This document shows, piece after piece, positions 38,301 to 48,809 of a stretch of 64,000 nt of DNA. The translations under genes were made by a program, and so were the position numbers. Within the stretch, counting starts at the first letter, position 1. Each line of letters starts with the position of its first letter. Under the pieces are notes generated by a model. The model searched no databases. It was not told the DNA's origin and saw nothing but the letters and a program-made list of their open reading frames with translations. The DNA comes from Lucifuga dentata (Eukaryota; Chordata; Actinopteri; Ophidiiformes; Bythitidae), in contig VXCM01001272.1 of NCBI GenBank assembly GCA_014773175.1, forward strand, positions 180,512 through 244,511, written 5' to 3'.

Positions 38301-39296
38301 GTTTATACCCAATGATTCACTACAGTGCAGTAGATATCTGAGAATCTTTAGGTTTAAGAAGTTTGTATTAACGGCATGTTTTCAGGTCATAGAGACAAGG
38401 CCCAAAGTTTGGGTTCTTTTGCATTTTATTCAAATAAGAGGTTTGGATGCAATGTTACATTTTCTATGTTCCACAAGGCAAGGCAATCCACACTTAACAT
38501 TAAACATTAGATATTAAACATAGAATTTTCCAATAGGTAAACTTCCTTTCTGTTTTGTTCTAATTGCATTGTTTAAAAACAGTTGTTTTATTGTCTAAAG
38601 CAGAAGTACAAACCTCCACGGAGTTGGGATGTACAATATGTCTGACATAAGTGTATGCTCCATTATCAATTTAATTGTGTTTTTCACAAAATGCATGTTT
38701 GTACATTACTGAGGGCAAGTTATACTGCAATCTGGTATTTTAATGTCATTATGATGAAATGAATTTAAATTATGAACTTCTGTTGGCTGTATGAGTAACT
38801 TTCCAAATTCCTATATTTAAGTGCTGTGCAAAAAATCTTGATTTATAAATTTTAACAGGAGATTCTTTAGAAAACTAATAACATCTGCTATAATGCAAAT
38901 AATAAAAAAATAATAAATACAGTACTGATGCAGAGCAGCAGCAGCAGTGGTTGAAGGGAAAGAAAGGAGGCTAATCAAGGACCTTGAATTAATACTTTTC
39001 TGATTTAACAAAGTGACTTCAAAGACAATGAATACAACAGAGAGTTCCAACAGAGGCCTTGCTGCAGCAGTTATAGCTGCTCATCATCATGTTAACAGCA
39101 GTAAACAGCCTTTCAGCATATGTGGGGACACGAGGGTCCATGTGACATAAATTTCATCATCTGTTTACTTCAGAGGTGTACGCCGAGGTCTCTGTGCGGA
39201 CATCCGGGTGAGCTATAGAGGTGTCACTGAAGTGACACGATTAGGATGCTTACAGTCCTACACAATATTACACTTAGCATATCACAGCAGAGCAGA

Positions 39297-39359
<63 letters not shown>

Positions 39360-40627
39360 GAGAAAAGGAGACGAAAGGGGTCAGAGCCAGAAAGAGAAGG
39401 ACAACTTGTATAGATACAGTATGGAGGTTGGGCTATTCTCCCTCAGCTGCCAAAAATCCTCCTGAGCATCCTCGACCCCAGAATGTAGGAAGCCAGTAGT
39501 CTGTCAGGCTGATAATGGCATCGTGTGTGGTGTATTTTTAAAATTATTTTTATTCAGATTTGTACAGAATAAATTGGTGCAAAAACTACACATTTCAAAT
39601 TCAAAACTAAAATTTTCTCTGCAGTTTTTAATAATGTCTGCATTCCATTTAGGGTTCAGAATGCCAGGGCCTCAGGAAAACTTTGTCATGTCTAAAGTGT
39701 CATATAATTGGACAGCAGGAAAGATGTCCTCAGGCACTTTGCACCAGATTACAGATTACAGATTACAGAATCAAACATGATGGCCTCAGACACTATGACA
39801 TTAAATAAAATGATATCATCGAAACAGCCTCAGGCTTATCAGGTGAAACGGCTATTACACCCATGCTTCTGTCATTCAAGTGAAGTAAAGTAGAATTCTA
39901 TGAACAACAATTACATTCACAGGTTAGACGTCTGCCCATCAAAATAAAAGCACAGAACATGTTTTCCCCAAACTACTAAGGTCTAAATTACCATATTTTT
40001 CTGAAGTATAGTCAAGGGATGAGACAACGGCTTAAAATGAAAATTAGCATGTGCATAGATTTTCTGTACATAACAATCATGGTTTATTTGATACAATTAT
40101 TAATCTAAGCCTAAAATCTGTAGTTAAAACTATTACAGAACTTTAAAAAGTCAGCTCTTTTAAAGGACAAGGGCAAAAACCAGAAATGTCTATCCATCAG
40201 AACACTACTTTACTTCATTGAGGCTACAGGAGTGGAGACAATAGCAGTTTCACCATATATCGCCTGAGGTTGTTTTCTCTGATATGGTTATATTTGCAGT
40301 AGTATTTGAGGCTGTGGGGTCTGATGTCAGTCTGCCTTGACTGATGTCTAATTTTACTTTCAACTTTTTAATGGGTTTTTTTTTTTTTTTTTTTGAGACT
40401 TTAAGGCTTTTGGTCTGCAGGGTAATGCCATTTTGTGTGACATGCAGAACAGGAGGATGTCATGAAATGTACATTGTACAATGGGTATAGACATTTCTGC
40501 CTCAAGCTTAAAAAACAGATTAGTTTGTCTGTTCCTTGCCACCCCAAAAAAGCACATATACCCACTATGGATGGCCCCCCTTCTCTCACTCACTCATGCA
40601 TGCACACATCATGCACGCATGCACACG

Positions 40628-40658
<31 letters not shown>

Positions 40659-43600
40659 CTCTCTTGATACGCAATAACAAAAGCGAAAATTCTAATAGAA
40701 ATATACTAGTAGCAATCCAAGATACCCTGTAAAAAGTACAGAGTGACAAGCTAAGCAAGGTTAAGGTTTAAGGTGAAGGCTATGTTATTTCTTTGTTATA
40801 ACTGATTACTTCTTAATGATACAATAAGTTAGTTATACAGTTAAAATGAAATGGGCAGTGATTGTGATTTCACTAAGACCTCTTTCAGCATCTAACAATA
40901 CTTATGTGGATTATTGTGGGATTATTAAATGTTAAGTTAAAACGCATGGCTTGCAGAGCAGTCTGAAGGCTTTTTAAAGGGCTCAGCAGCAACCAACCTT
41001 GCAGAGGATGCACTGGACTCTACCAGTCAAAATGTGCACCATGAGAATATTTTTTGAGACAACAATCCTGTTTAGATTTTTGTTAGCTGGTATGCAATAT
41101 CAATATTCAGTCACAACTTAATGCAATAATACTAAAAATACTACTACTAATATAAATGTCCTATATTTTACTATTTCCATACATCAGTCCATTACCCAGC
41201 TGATAACAGCCATAAGAGAAGGAGATATCTTCAATGGGACATACACACACCATTTACATCTATAAGCAGTTTATGGTGTTTTCAGACCTGTGTGGTTTAG
41301 TTCTGTTGAATCATTCACTGGTATGTTTTCTGTTTTCTGGCTTGGGACAATTTTTTTAGTCTAGACACAGCAATTGCACTCCAGCTGCAGGCCAAAACAA
41401 CCGTACCAGGATCCACTTCTGGAAGTGGTCTTGGTCCGGTCACAAATGAACTCTGGAGTGGTTCTTTTATAGTGGGAACATGATCCAAACTAGTTCTCAA
41501 CCAACTAAAATGTGCATTCCACAATCTTGATTTGAACAACTATTAGCTACATATTACATTTTGGACTGACGGTGAGCATGTTAACTCAGGAGACAACCTG
41601 TTACCAACTACATACAAAACAAGTATCATGGCTTAACTTGGACAAGCAAATGAAGTTGCTGACTGGACAAATAATCAAATAACAGCTTTTACAAACCATG
41701 AATTAAAATAAGGAAGTATTTTAAATGTTAATTCAGTGGGCAGAGGAGAGTGGATTTCACCAGTTTATCTAACAGCGCCGTTTTAAAGTTGATTAAATAA
41801 AAAAAAAAAAAAAAAAAANAAAAAAAAAAAAAAAAAAAAGAATGAGGCAGCAGTATATCAAGGTACTAGATGTCCTTCATAAAAGGGGAAGCTTGGGAGA
41901 AGAAAAATAAAAAAATCCTTGGTTTGATGAGGTAGAAAAGTCCTCAAGACAACATTTTCAGACAAATGATTCATAATTCACAAGCAAGGCCCAAGTTTTC
42001 AAATTCCAAAGTAGGCAACAAGCACAAACAACCTACAGTACCTAAGCTATCAGCTACTCTAGACTCTCTCATCTATAGCAGGTTAAAACACTACTTACAT
42101 GCATATTTACAGTGTAATATTATGTCAACATTTCTTCCCATAGATTAAAGAAAACAAACATTTTGAGGTATGTTTTAAAAAAGACAGCACCAGTGCATTG
42201 TTAATCTAGAAGCAGAGAGAGTTGTGTGCATAGTTAACATCAAGTAAAGCATACTTTTGATTATCAACAACAACTCAAGTCAAACAATCAAGTCAACAAA
42301 TCAAAAACAAGCTCAACTAACACATCTTTACATTTGCCTGTTGAAAGTTAGCATATTGTTGTATGTACTGAATATGTGTTTCATTGTCTTGTTTAGCCAT
42401 CTGAAGGCAGCACGCCTTCTTTGCATAATATGAAGCTTTGTATGAGTATGAATATGAAGCTTCGTAGGTTGTTTTCTATACATTGTCTTGAAGTGAATTT
42501 AAATTCAGCATTCTACTGGCAGGTTTTACTGTATACGGCCCAGATGATGAATGTGACTAGGAACCTATTACATTACTGCCATTATTTGATGTTACATAGC
42601 TACCTCATGAAGTAACTTCTTCCTGTTTTGATTTTCTTGCTCCCACCTCCGGACATTTCTGACCAATGAGCTTTTGTTGATATATGATGATAATGTTGAT
42701 AATGATTCGAACCAGAGCAAATGGACTTCAGGTTGCTACAAGTGCTCAGATGTGAAATGATGATGGAAGGGTAGACGGGCAGTGCATCTTCTTCACAACC
42801 AGAAGAACATCACCACAGCTGAATGTCGGCAACCAGCATAGCTGACTGTTGAAATCATCTGACAGGCTGACAGTGATAAACCAGTGCAGCCAAAAATGCT
42901 GCAGTGGTTCAGCTATATGATTTCCTTTAATGCTATGGATACGTTGCTCCTCACGGGTGAATATTCAACTGAGGTGTGCAACTCTGAGCAAGTACAACCA
43001 GTGACAATCATCTGCCAAACAAATCCCTTCTCTTTATTTGGAGAATGTCTGGATATGACACACAGAATGAGCTATCAAAATAAACTGCAAAAAAGCCAAG
43101 AGGAAACACCATGCTAACAGTCAGCCCCTATAATATTATATTATACTGATATCTTAGGATGTGACAAGCGTCATGATTTACTATAGTAATATTTTACAGC
43201 ATTGTACTGTCATGTTTGTCTTACCTATTTAATATAAATAATTTTTCATTAAATACATTATTATTATTATTATCACTGGTTCATTTAATACAGGTGTATT
43301 TTCTTCAGTCCACAGGTAATGTGAACAAACACACGACTGTTCATTCTGCCACATTTGCTCTCACTGTGATCACAATTATAGCACCTTTTTATACATATCT
43401 CCGTGTGAAAAGAAATTAACTCTGCAGCCAGACACCGTCATTCTCCTTCCCTCTCTTCCTGCAGTGATCAGCAAGCTTTAGACATTTTCTTACAAAGTTA
43501 AGTTGTTTTGATATTTGCAGGGTTGTTTTTTTTTGTTTTTTTGGCACTGCTGATTCTCTCTTTGTGCTTTCAGACATTCTACAACACACCCGGTCACACC

Positions 43601-45025
43601 GCTCACACATCATATTGAATTTATTACGACTGATAGCACGACAAATTATCGAGTGCCTAATCAGACACTCAGCACCATCTGATCTATAAATAGTTATTTT
43701 ATTATTTGCAATTCAGGGTTGGGGAGAAGATATTTGAGGTGATTAAAACGCTAAGCACTCACGTAGTGTTTGTCTCTGACTCAGATCTGATGGTTCACCT
43801 ATAGCTTGCACAACACATGCTCATTATTTTTAACTAGCCCCACCTTCAAAGTCTGTTACTGTCCGTTGCTATAGTGATACCACCGGTGACGTGTGCTTAC
43901 CTAGCGCAACCACGCTCAAACTAGCGACTAACTAATGGTGGAAGATGTAGTTTTTGTAATTGTTGCTCATGACCCATCTCAAAATATGTGTCACAGAGAG
44001 CTGAGAGAACTTGCACCCAATGAGGAGAAGCTAATTAGTAAATTTAGGTGGCATAATTCTTGGTTGGACTGTGCTAGAAGCTTGTTAAAAAGAAATGACT
44101 GAGATTAACATCCTGTTCCCTGTGCAACGACAGCATGAAGTTAGAGCTTGAGATTTGCAGAATTAAAACTTCAGCAATTTAAATGAACTTACTTTTAATT
44201 TTGGATAAATTCCAAGTCACTTCTGCAACTATTTTGTTCCCAACTATACAAAATAAAGCATTGAGATTATGCTGCATTTCTAAATTTGTGGCTCTGGCTG
44301 ATGTCGTCTCCATAGTAAGTGGCTGGTCAGATTGCTGTGTGAATGCACAGTAATATGCAGGCCACTTTAGACCTGAGGCAGATCTAACATCAAACCAGCT
44401 ACCTGCACAAAAACCAGTTTCCAAAATGTAGCAGGTATAAGTTAAAAACTTAAACTTTACTCATTTGCTGCACTAATTTTGGGGCTCAATAATAAGTTTG
44501 CAGATGAGGCTAATGGATACTGTAGTATTTAGCAGCTTTCAAAATACCATAGAAAAGGAAAACATATGATTTTTCTTAAACAAAGTTGAAACTCCCTGAT
44601 GGCCATAATATCATCTATAATGTTGTCAAATTATCTAAAAGGCCTTTAAGGTTTTGTGGTGAGTAAAATGTGGGTTGTCATTACAAGTAAACTTTCATAT
44701 TTGCTACGGAAAAACTACTTTTGGAATCAATAGATTATCCTATTTCAGCACTGATACTGATATTGTTGATCCAGCAATATCACAACGCTGATATTGTTGA
44801 TCCAAAGCCTGTGAGCAAAGCCAATGCAATGTTTCTGAGGCTGCTGAATTTCTGCAGTGCAACAGGTGAAATTTGAGCTGTCATTTCCCACACACAATCA
44901 ATATCTTCAAAGACAAAGCACACATGCACAGTCTTGAAAGTACAAAACAAAACCATATTGTCCAGGAGACCTGGAATGTCAACAGATTAATATTAATTTT
45001 CTTATTTGTAGCAGTGGTGTTGGTC

Positions 45026-45064
<39 letters not shown>

Positions 45065-46362
45065 TGTGTGTGTGAAATCACTGAAAGCTCCTGTATGGAT
45101 GTTGGGATGGGGATGAACGAGCACTTCAAACCATCTCACACTCATTCATCGGAGCAGCACAGACGACTCAAGCCTGAGTTCCCAATAAATTCAAGTCACT
45201 TGGTACTTTCAGTCTGACGCAGGTCTAATATCAAACCAGCAACCTGCGCATAAAACAGCTTCCAAAATGTAGTGTATAAGTTAAAAACTGCACACTCATT
45301 TACTAAGCTGATTTTGGGCTCAATATCAAATGTGAAGTCACATAATTAGTCAGTAACATTTAGCCAGTCTGAAGTGTAAACTGAGTAGAATAGATTGTAA
45401 TTGTTTTAATCGTGTGCTAATACTACCACCAGAAAAAAACTGCTTTTCACTAACAAATGAAATCAATTGGTTTAGCAGCCGCCTTTATTTTATTTGATCA
45501 CTTTGTAATCTGCGTGATGTCCTTGACAGGAATGAAAATGCTTATCATAGCTGAGATAACGTCTACTTCACCCTCAGGTTTTTTGGACTTTTGTCCTAAA
45601 GAGTCACCAGACATCATCTACTACAAACCACCATGTCTGAGTCACCCTGTACTGAATCATCTGACACTATGTCATCATGACAAAAGCTAATGACACTGAC
45701 TGATCCAGCAACATGCCAACAACGCTTAACAGAAAGTAGTTACCCACGCAAACCCTCTACTCTGGAACTGCTTCCAAAGTGATGATGCGCACGAGGGCTG
45801 CGTGACCTTCCTGTCACCCGTGTGGGTAACTTTTACGCCCCACGTTATCGGGTAATCATTTCAGAATTCCCCCCCTACATCACCAGAGAACCTCACGCAG
45901 ACCTGTTTGCAGCAGTCGGTAAAATAACCTGGCATGTTGTGTTAAATGCTGGTAAACAGGCTGACATAACAGAATATGTTTTGGCATGTACGCGCACCTT
46001 CACATCACTCCGTCTGGAGCGATTCACCATGTCCGCCGCTCCTGTCACTTTACCACCACTTACAACTCGGCGACTGACTGAGGAGTTTAACCCTCACATT
46101 CTGTCTCCTCTGTTTAACACCGGCGTCAACAAATGTATGAAACTACATCAGAAGCGACATAAAGTCTAAGCATAAATTAACAAACCTCGTGTTGGCGGCG
46201 CTTGGGAAGGGTTAGTTTCGCCTGTTAAAGGGCTTAGGACGCCGCTTTTTACATACGCGACGCCCTCCCCTTTTACTTCCTAATTCCATTATCCGTCAAT
46301 ATTACAGAGCATTTTCCTTAGATATGGTTTTACTCTACCTCATAAAGGTCTCCTGAAGCCAT
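20218..46362 (-). CDS. cdyl2: CDYL2 chromodomain Y-like 2, complete, 7 coding exons
   Basis: Nuclear chromatin reader: an N-terminal chromodomain binds methylated histone lysine (H3K9me/H3K27me for this family), and a C-terminal enoyl-CoA hydratase-like domain mediates oligomerisation and corepressor contacts (family knowledge). Exons: 46362-46339, 35149-34540, 32375-32158, 22406-22234, 22140-21930, 20617-20474 and 20376-20218, total 1539 bases, 512 aa (human 506, from memory). All phases close (0,1,0,2,0,0). The chromodomain covers about residues 7-60 with aromatic-cage candidates Tyr7, Trp29 and Tyr32. The hydratase-like domain covers about residues 255-505, with the strongly conserved KKPIVVAINGPALGLGASI segment in exon 5. 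The linker is basic and poorly conserved. The CDYL2 assignment over CDYL rests on the MASGDLYE start, the ANEMLFCGRKLTAQEAC segment and the neighbours. Confidence 0.95.
20474..20617 (-). CDS. cdyl2: CDYL2 coding exon 6
   Basis: Residues 413-460: ANEMLFCGRKLTAQEACSRG then LVSQVFWPTTF and MASCSAV. Acceptor TGTCTGCAG, donor GCAGTG|GTAGGT. The choice of donor is supported by exon 7 beginning with Val-Leu-Glu-Glu in phase 0. Confidence 0.94.
20785..21440 (+). mobile_element. 5'-truncated RTE-like LINE, C-terminal ORF fragment, copy 1 (in CDYL2 intron 5, antisense)
   Basis: An open frame to 21411 encodes the C-terminal end of a LINE reverse-transcriptase protein: FKYLGSTVQSNGECGKEVKK near its start, RLRWFGHVQRRD in the middle and RRPRGRPKRRFMDVVKED near the end. 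This tail is a very common fish LINE type. The 3' end is GAAAGCCGAAAGG followed by a short (AAG)n tract, like RTE-clade elements that end in simple repeats. The endonuclease and main RT domain are missing, so this is a dead 5'-truncated copy. It differs from copy 2 at two positions in about 600. Confidence 0.85.
21441..21929. other. CDYL2 intron 5 remainder
   Basis: AT-rich intron between the LINE fragment and exon 5; nothing else recognised. Confidence 0.5.
21930..22140 (-). CDS. cdyl2: CDYL2 coding exon 5
   Basis: Residues 342 (completed) to 412. Contains FKKPIVVAINGPALGLGASI, LPLCDVVWASERAWFQTP and TFPQILGVAL, the best conserved part of the hydratase-like domain including the oxyanion-hole glycine loop. 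Acceptor CCTCTAG|G, donor GCTTTG|GTGGGT, phase 0. Confidence 0.95.
22234..22406 (-). CDS. cdyl2: CDYL2 coding exon 4
   Basis: Residues 285-341 plus two bases of Arg342, found by minus-strand reading from the TCTCATTAG acceptor to the CG|GTAAGG donor. Encodes IMKEVCRALGNAAADDSK, LLLLSSVGTVFCSGL and YLIGRLSTDRRKESSRIADA, matching the CoA-binding part of the fold. It is split from exon 3 by a 9.75 kb intron. Confidence 0.93.
22407..24653. other. CDYL2 intron 3, distal part
   Basis: 2.2 kb of AT-rich intron with a poly-C/(CA)n tract near its end (24312-24349, with an N at 24325). No coding exon, RNA gene or clear transposon seen. Confidence 0.45.
24312..24349. repeat. Poly-C and (CA)n microsatellite with single N
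   Basis: A C run interrupted by an N at 24325 and followed by an AC dinucleotide repeat. Confidence 0.9.
24654..27549. mobile_element. Candidate non-autonomous DNA transposon, ~2.9 kb
   Basis: The left end CGCTGTAAAAAATTACTGT and the reverse complement of the right end CACTCTAAGAAATTTCCCTG are related, and both ends are rich in CAGTAA, ACTGT and CTGGCAGC-type subterminal motifs, as in a common teleost CACTGTAAAAA element. No transposase is recognisable, and no matching target-site duplication was found. Contains a CCGGA-rich patch near 27236-27266 and an assembly duplication at 25527-25655. Boundaries are tentative. Confidence 0.35.
25527..25655. other. Assembly duplication around single N (64 bases twice)
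   Basis: Bases 25527-25590 are repeated exactly at 25592-25655 with an N between. The true sequence probably has one copy. Confidence 0.9.
27550..32157. other. CDYL2 intron 3, proximal part
   Basis: 4.6 kb of AT-rich intron with a perfect hairpin at 28056-28103, a poly-A/N join at 30036 and a CpG-containing patch near 31060-31160 with TTCGAA motifs that may be the edge of an old DNA transposon. No coding exon other than those of CDYL2. Confidence 0.4.
28056..28103. repeat. Perfect hairpin, 22-base arms, GATA loop
   Basis: 28056-28077 is exactly complementary to 28082-28103 with a four-base loop. The loop is too short for a normal miRNA precursor, and the flanks do not continue the stem cleanly. 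Confidence 0.9.
32158..32375 (-). CDS. cdyl2: CDYL2 coding exon 3
   Basis: Residues 212-284. The acceptor CATGTGTCAG|GC was chosen over an upstream TTTCAG, because the latter brings a TGA into frame. Encodes SPLANGKIHLH, KRLRYNVRQNESNCRFRDIV and the opening strand of the hydratase-like domain (EEGFTHVLLSSQT). Donor CCAGAG|GTGAG. Confidence 0.93.
32376..34539. other. CDYL2 intron 2
   Basis: 2.2 kb intron with poly-A (near 33130), poly-G with an N at 33758 and poly-T with an N at 34070. No gene or clear transposon seen. Confidence 0.45.
34540..35149 (-). CDS. cdyl2: CDYL2 coding exon 2 (chromodomain and linker)
   Basis: The acceptor CTTCAG|GTG starts residue 9, and the donor TTAG|GTAAGG at 34539 leaves one base. 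Carries most of the chromodomain (VERIVDKRRNKKGKWEYLIR, then WKGYG and DTWEPE) and the Gly/Ser/Arg-rich linker, residues 9-211. Open frame runs about 100 bases into the intron; the donor and the phase of the next exon fix the end. Confidence 0.94.
35287..35352. repeat. (AT)n / (GATA)n microsatellite
   Basis: A short AT run followed by about a dozen GATA units. Confidence 0.95.
36680..36889. repeat. Tandem duplication, two ~105-base units
   Basis: Units 36680-36785 and 36786-36889 both begin GGAGTTATAGG and end CTAAACAAAT, with only a few substitutions and one indel between them. Confidence 0.9.
37445..37503. repeat. 59-base direct repeat, copy 1
   Basis: Begins CCCAAAGTTTGGGTTCTTT; matches 38401-38459 with 3 mismatches. 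No obvious element ends. Confidence 0.85.
38401..38459. repeat. 59-base direct repeat, copy 2
   Basis: Partner of 37445-37503, same orientation, 956 bases away. Confidence 0.85.
39300..39354. repeat. (GA)n microsatellite
   Basis: About 27 uninterrupted AG dinucleotides. Confidence 0.95.
40622..40659. repeat. (CG)n/(CA)n microsatellite
   Basis: Alternating purine-pyrimidine tract, CGCGCGCG then (CA)n. Confidence 0.9.
44362..44490. repeat. Diverged duplication, copy 1
   Basis: Contains ATCAAACCAGC and TTCCAAAATGTAG; ends GGGGCTCAAT. Matches 45202-45324 with substitutions and small indels, same orientation. Confidence 0.7.
45029..45074. repeat. (GT)n microsatellite
   Basis: About 23 GT units with a single interruption (GTAT). 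Confidence 0.95.
45202..45324. repeat. Diverged duplication, copy 2
   Basis: Partner of 44362-44490; shares ATCAAACCAGC, TTCCAAAATGTAG, TATAAGTTAAAAACT and the GGGCTCAAT end. Confidence 0.7.
46339..46362 (-). CDS. cdyl2: CDYL2 coding exon 1 (24 bases, MASGDLYE)
   Basis: The minus strand encodes exactly the eight-residue family N-terminus, followed immediately by a GTAGAG donor at 46338, phase 0. Tyr7 is part of the chromodomain methyl-lysine cage, so this tiny exon is functionally required. It is far too short for ORF calling and was found by searching for the family start. It sits at the edge of a GC-rich promoter-like region. Confidence 0.93.
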
Positions 46363-46640
46363 TCTGGGGTGCGGACTCCGGCAGCGCGGCGTTCTTGCCT
46401 GCCTGGTTGTCTTTTTTTGGACCCTACTCTCTCGGTGTTTCGGCGAAAACCGCGATAGACGATAGACGGGAATTAGCGAGCAGCCTTGTTATTCTGAGCA
46501 ATCCGCAGCAGCAGATCAGCAGACAGTGTCAATCGAGCCCGGCGCTCTGCGATGGATCGTTCCACACTTAAAACAAACAACCGTCGAGGCGGTGCTGTTT
46601 ACTCAGACCCAAGTGGAGCACTGAAATTAGTCCGGCTAAG
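46363..46640 (-). promoter_or_regulatory. CDYL2 5' UTR / GC-rich promoter region
   Basis: About 280 bases immediately upstream of the CDYL2 start are GC-rich and CpG-dense (GCAGCGCGGCG, GTTTCGGCG, CGCGATAGACG) in otherwise AT-rich DNA. CpG density extends left to about 46180, inside intron 1. This is the expected look of a vertebrate CpG-island promoter; no TATA box was evident. Confidence 0.55.
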
Positions 46641-47148
46641 AATTACAGCCCGATGGTCTTCCTGTGTCCTGCTTCTCTGTGTATGAGCAGTTCAACTACT
46701 CAAAGGCAGATGAGAGGCTGCACGTCTTCCTTCAGAGACATGAGACAGGTCCAGCCTTCTGCAGTTAATTGTCAAGGGAAAACCTGACCTAACCTCAATT
46801 TTAAGTCTTTAGGAAATAAAATAACTTAATTGGAAGTATCCTCATGATAATAATTAATGATAAAATGAAGGGTGTACATCATGAAGACCATGTCCATCCT
46901 TGCCCTATTGGATAATTTACCTTCTTTCTCCTTGTGATGCAGTATGTGTGCACCAGAACATTTTTTTAAATATAAGTTTGACAATAATTTCAAAATTTCA
47001 GTTATTCTTCATTAAATCTAGCAATTTCTAATAAACTGCAATTTCTTACAGTCAGTCTGCTATGCCTAGTACAACTAAAATTCTCTCATCAACAAGGACC
47101 CACTGGGACAACAGTATTTTTGGAACTTCATAATTTTCATAAGAGCCC

Positions 47149-47184
47149 AGTGATAGGCAACTTCTCTAGAGGTTGCCTATCACT
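47149..47184. repeat. Perfect 13-base-arm hairpin
   Basis: 47149-47161 pairs with 47172-47184 around a 10-base loop that contains TCTAGA. It directly adjoins the dispersed repeat at 47185-47285. Confidence 0.8.
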
Positions 47185-47285
47185 GCTGCTCGCTCAAAGG
47201 ATGCTGGGTTAGGTTGAAGCCCCCTGTGACCCTGCACAGGGTAAGTGGGATAGAGAACAGCTGGATGTATTGGTATGGATTCTGA
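47185..47285 (+). repeat. Fragment of a common teleost dispersed repeat
   Basis: Contains CCCCTGTGACCCTGCACAGG followed by GTAAGTGGGATAGAGAACAG and GGATG, the familiar 3' end of a tRNA-like dispersed repeat in fish genomes (recalled, not searched). The other end of the same repeat type appears at 60344-60632. Confidence 0.6.
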
Positions 47286-48689
47286 TGGAAAAGTATTGGC
47301 TTAGGCTGTCAATTTGACTTATTTCTCCTTTATAACCTTGAAATTACTTTGCTCAAAATGAAAAACATTCATGGATGAAGAGGATAATTTAAAGCTTCAC
47401 GATGAGAAAAAATGTAACTGGACTTTATTTTTAAAAAAACTACACTGATTGAATGTATCTAAATCATTATGACTACAAAAAGAATGTTTACTTCAAAACT
47501 ACCGTAGATGCAATATTTATTATTATATATTATATATTAATAATATTATTAATACAAACATTTACATTTTTCAGCACGCAGAGTCATGGATGATCACCCT
47601 CTAAACAACCAATACTCAAACATTTTATGTGAAAATGTAGTCAGAAATCATATACAAATGCAGCAAGTTACACTCAGGCAATGATATTTACTTCAATCTA
47701 GATGTGTATATGCTAAAACAGATTTTGCCTGTTTCATATTATGATAATTATGATGGGAAAAGCACTCCAGTGATAATGCACAATTGGTCCTCAGAGCACA
47801 CTGGAGCATAACTGTTTTCTGAAGGTGTGTGTGCTACAAAGTAAAAATGTCTGATCATGATGGCTTAATAGAAAAGGTTTTGATCACAATGCCAAAGGAC
47901 AAGAAAATTTTATTTATATAAAATTTCAAAGGATTTTTGGTTAGCATGACATGAAAACACTGATGAGTGTAATGAAGAGGCTGTGCTACTATTATTCTTA
48001 AAGCAGAGTGAAATGTGCCATAAGTTTTTCTCTCAATTTTAAATGAATTACAATTTTGTTTAGATACTTAACAGAATGGAGCTTAGCATCATAACTGATA
48101 ACAGCTCAGTTTTCATTTTTAATAAGACTTGAAGTTCAAGGGCATTTATGGGCCTAATGACATCATTCGAGTTTCTGAGTAAAAGCAAGATTCTGATTAT
48201 GTAAAGAAGCAAGTTATGCTTTAGAATATATTAGTATGACAAACAAAAACTGGAGTGGTATTGTCAATGATGCTAAAAATCACTACCCACTTTCTACATA
48301 TTTCAAAATGGAACATGAAACATCAGTAATGATCAAAAGCCTGCAGTTGTGAAACACCTCTGGTTGCTCTTGCTTCTCATCAGACTCAAAGAACTCTGCT
48401 AAAAGAGCCTTTATATAGCAAACTGTATGCAAAATAAACAAACAAACCCAGCTTGATTTTGTGCATATTTAGTGCTCATGTTGGTGTTTTTTAACCTTTG
48501 CTGTGCTTGTTTGTTGTCTTGTATTATATGAGCCATGAGACTGGAATAAAAATAGAGATTTCCTGGTGTAACATCATACCCCCTGTAGTACCTGAGTGTA
48601 CAATAGAATGGTACATGTCACTGAATAAACTGCATGAGTTGTGGTCTCAAACAGGATTCTATTGGTTACATTAAAAAGTGAGTGAGTGA

Positions 48690-48695
48690 ACATGC

Positions 48696-48750
<55 letters not shown>

Positions 48751-48751
48751 N

Positions 48752-48806
<55 letters not shown>
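48690..48806. repeat. Compound (GT)n(GA)n microsatellite, probably duplicated by the assembly
   Basis: (GT)n(GA)n, an N at 48751, then (GT)n(GA)n again. The same order on each side of the N suggests an unmerged overlap and not a true double array. Confidence 0.8.

Positions 48807-48809
<3 letters not shown>

Larger units (their letters stand above)
35150..46338. other. CDYL2 intron 1, 11.2 kb
   Basis: Large first intron, repeat-rich and AT-rich: microsatellites, single-N homopolymer joins, a 105-base tandem duplication (36680-36889), a 59-base direct repeat (37445 and 38401) and a ~125-base diverged duplication (44362 and 45202). No host exon was found in either orientation. Confidence 0.45.

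Noticed and set aside
45822..46169. 115-codon plus-strand open frame next to the CDYL2 promoter
   Set aside because: No recognisable domain, no splice partners and no family resemblance. It lies antisense in a locally GC-richer intron where stop codons are fewer.
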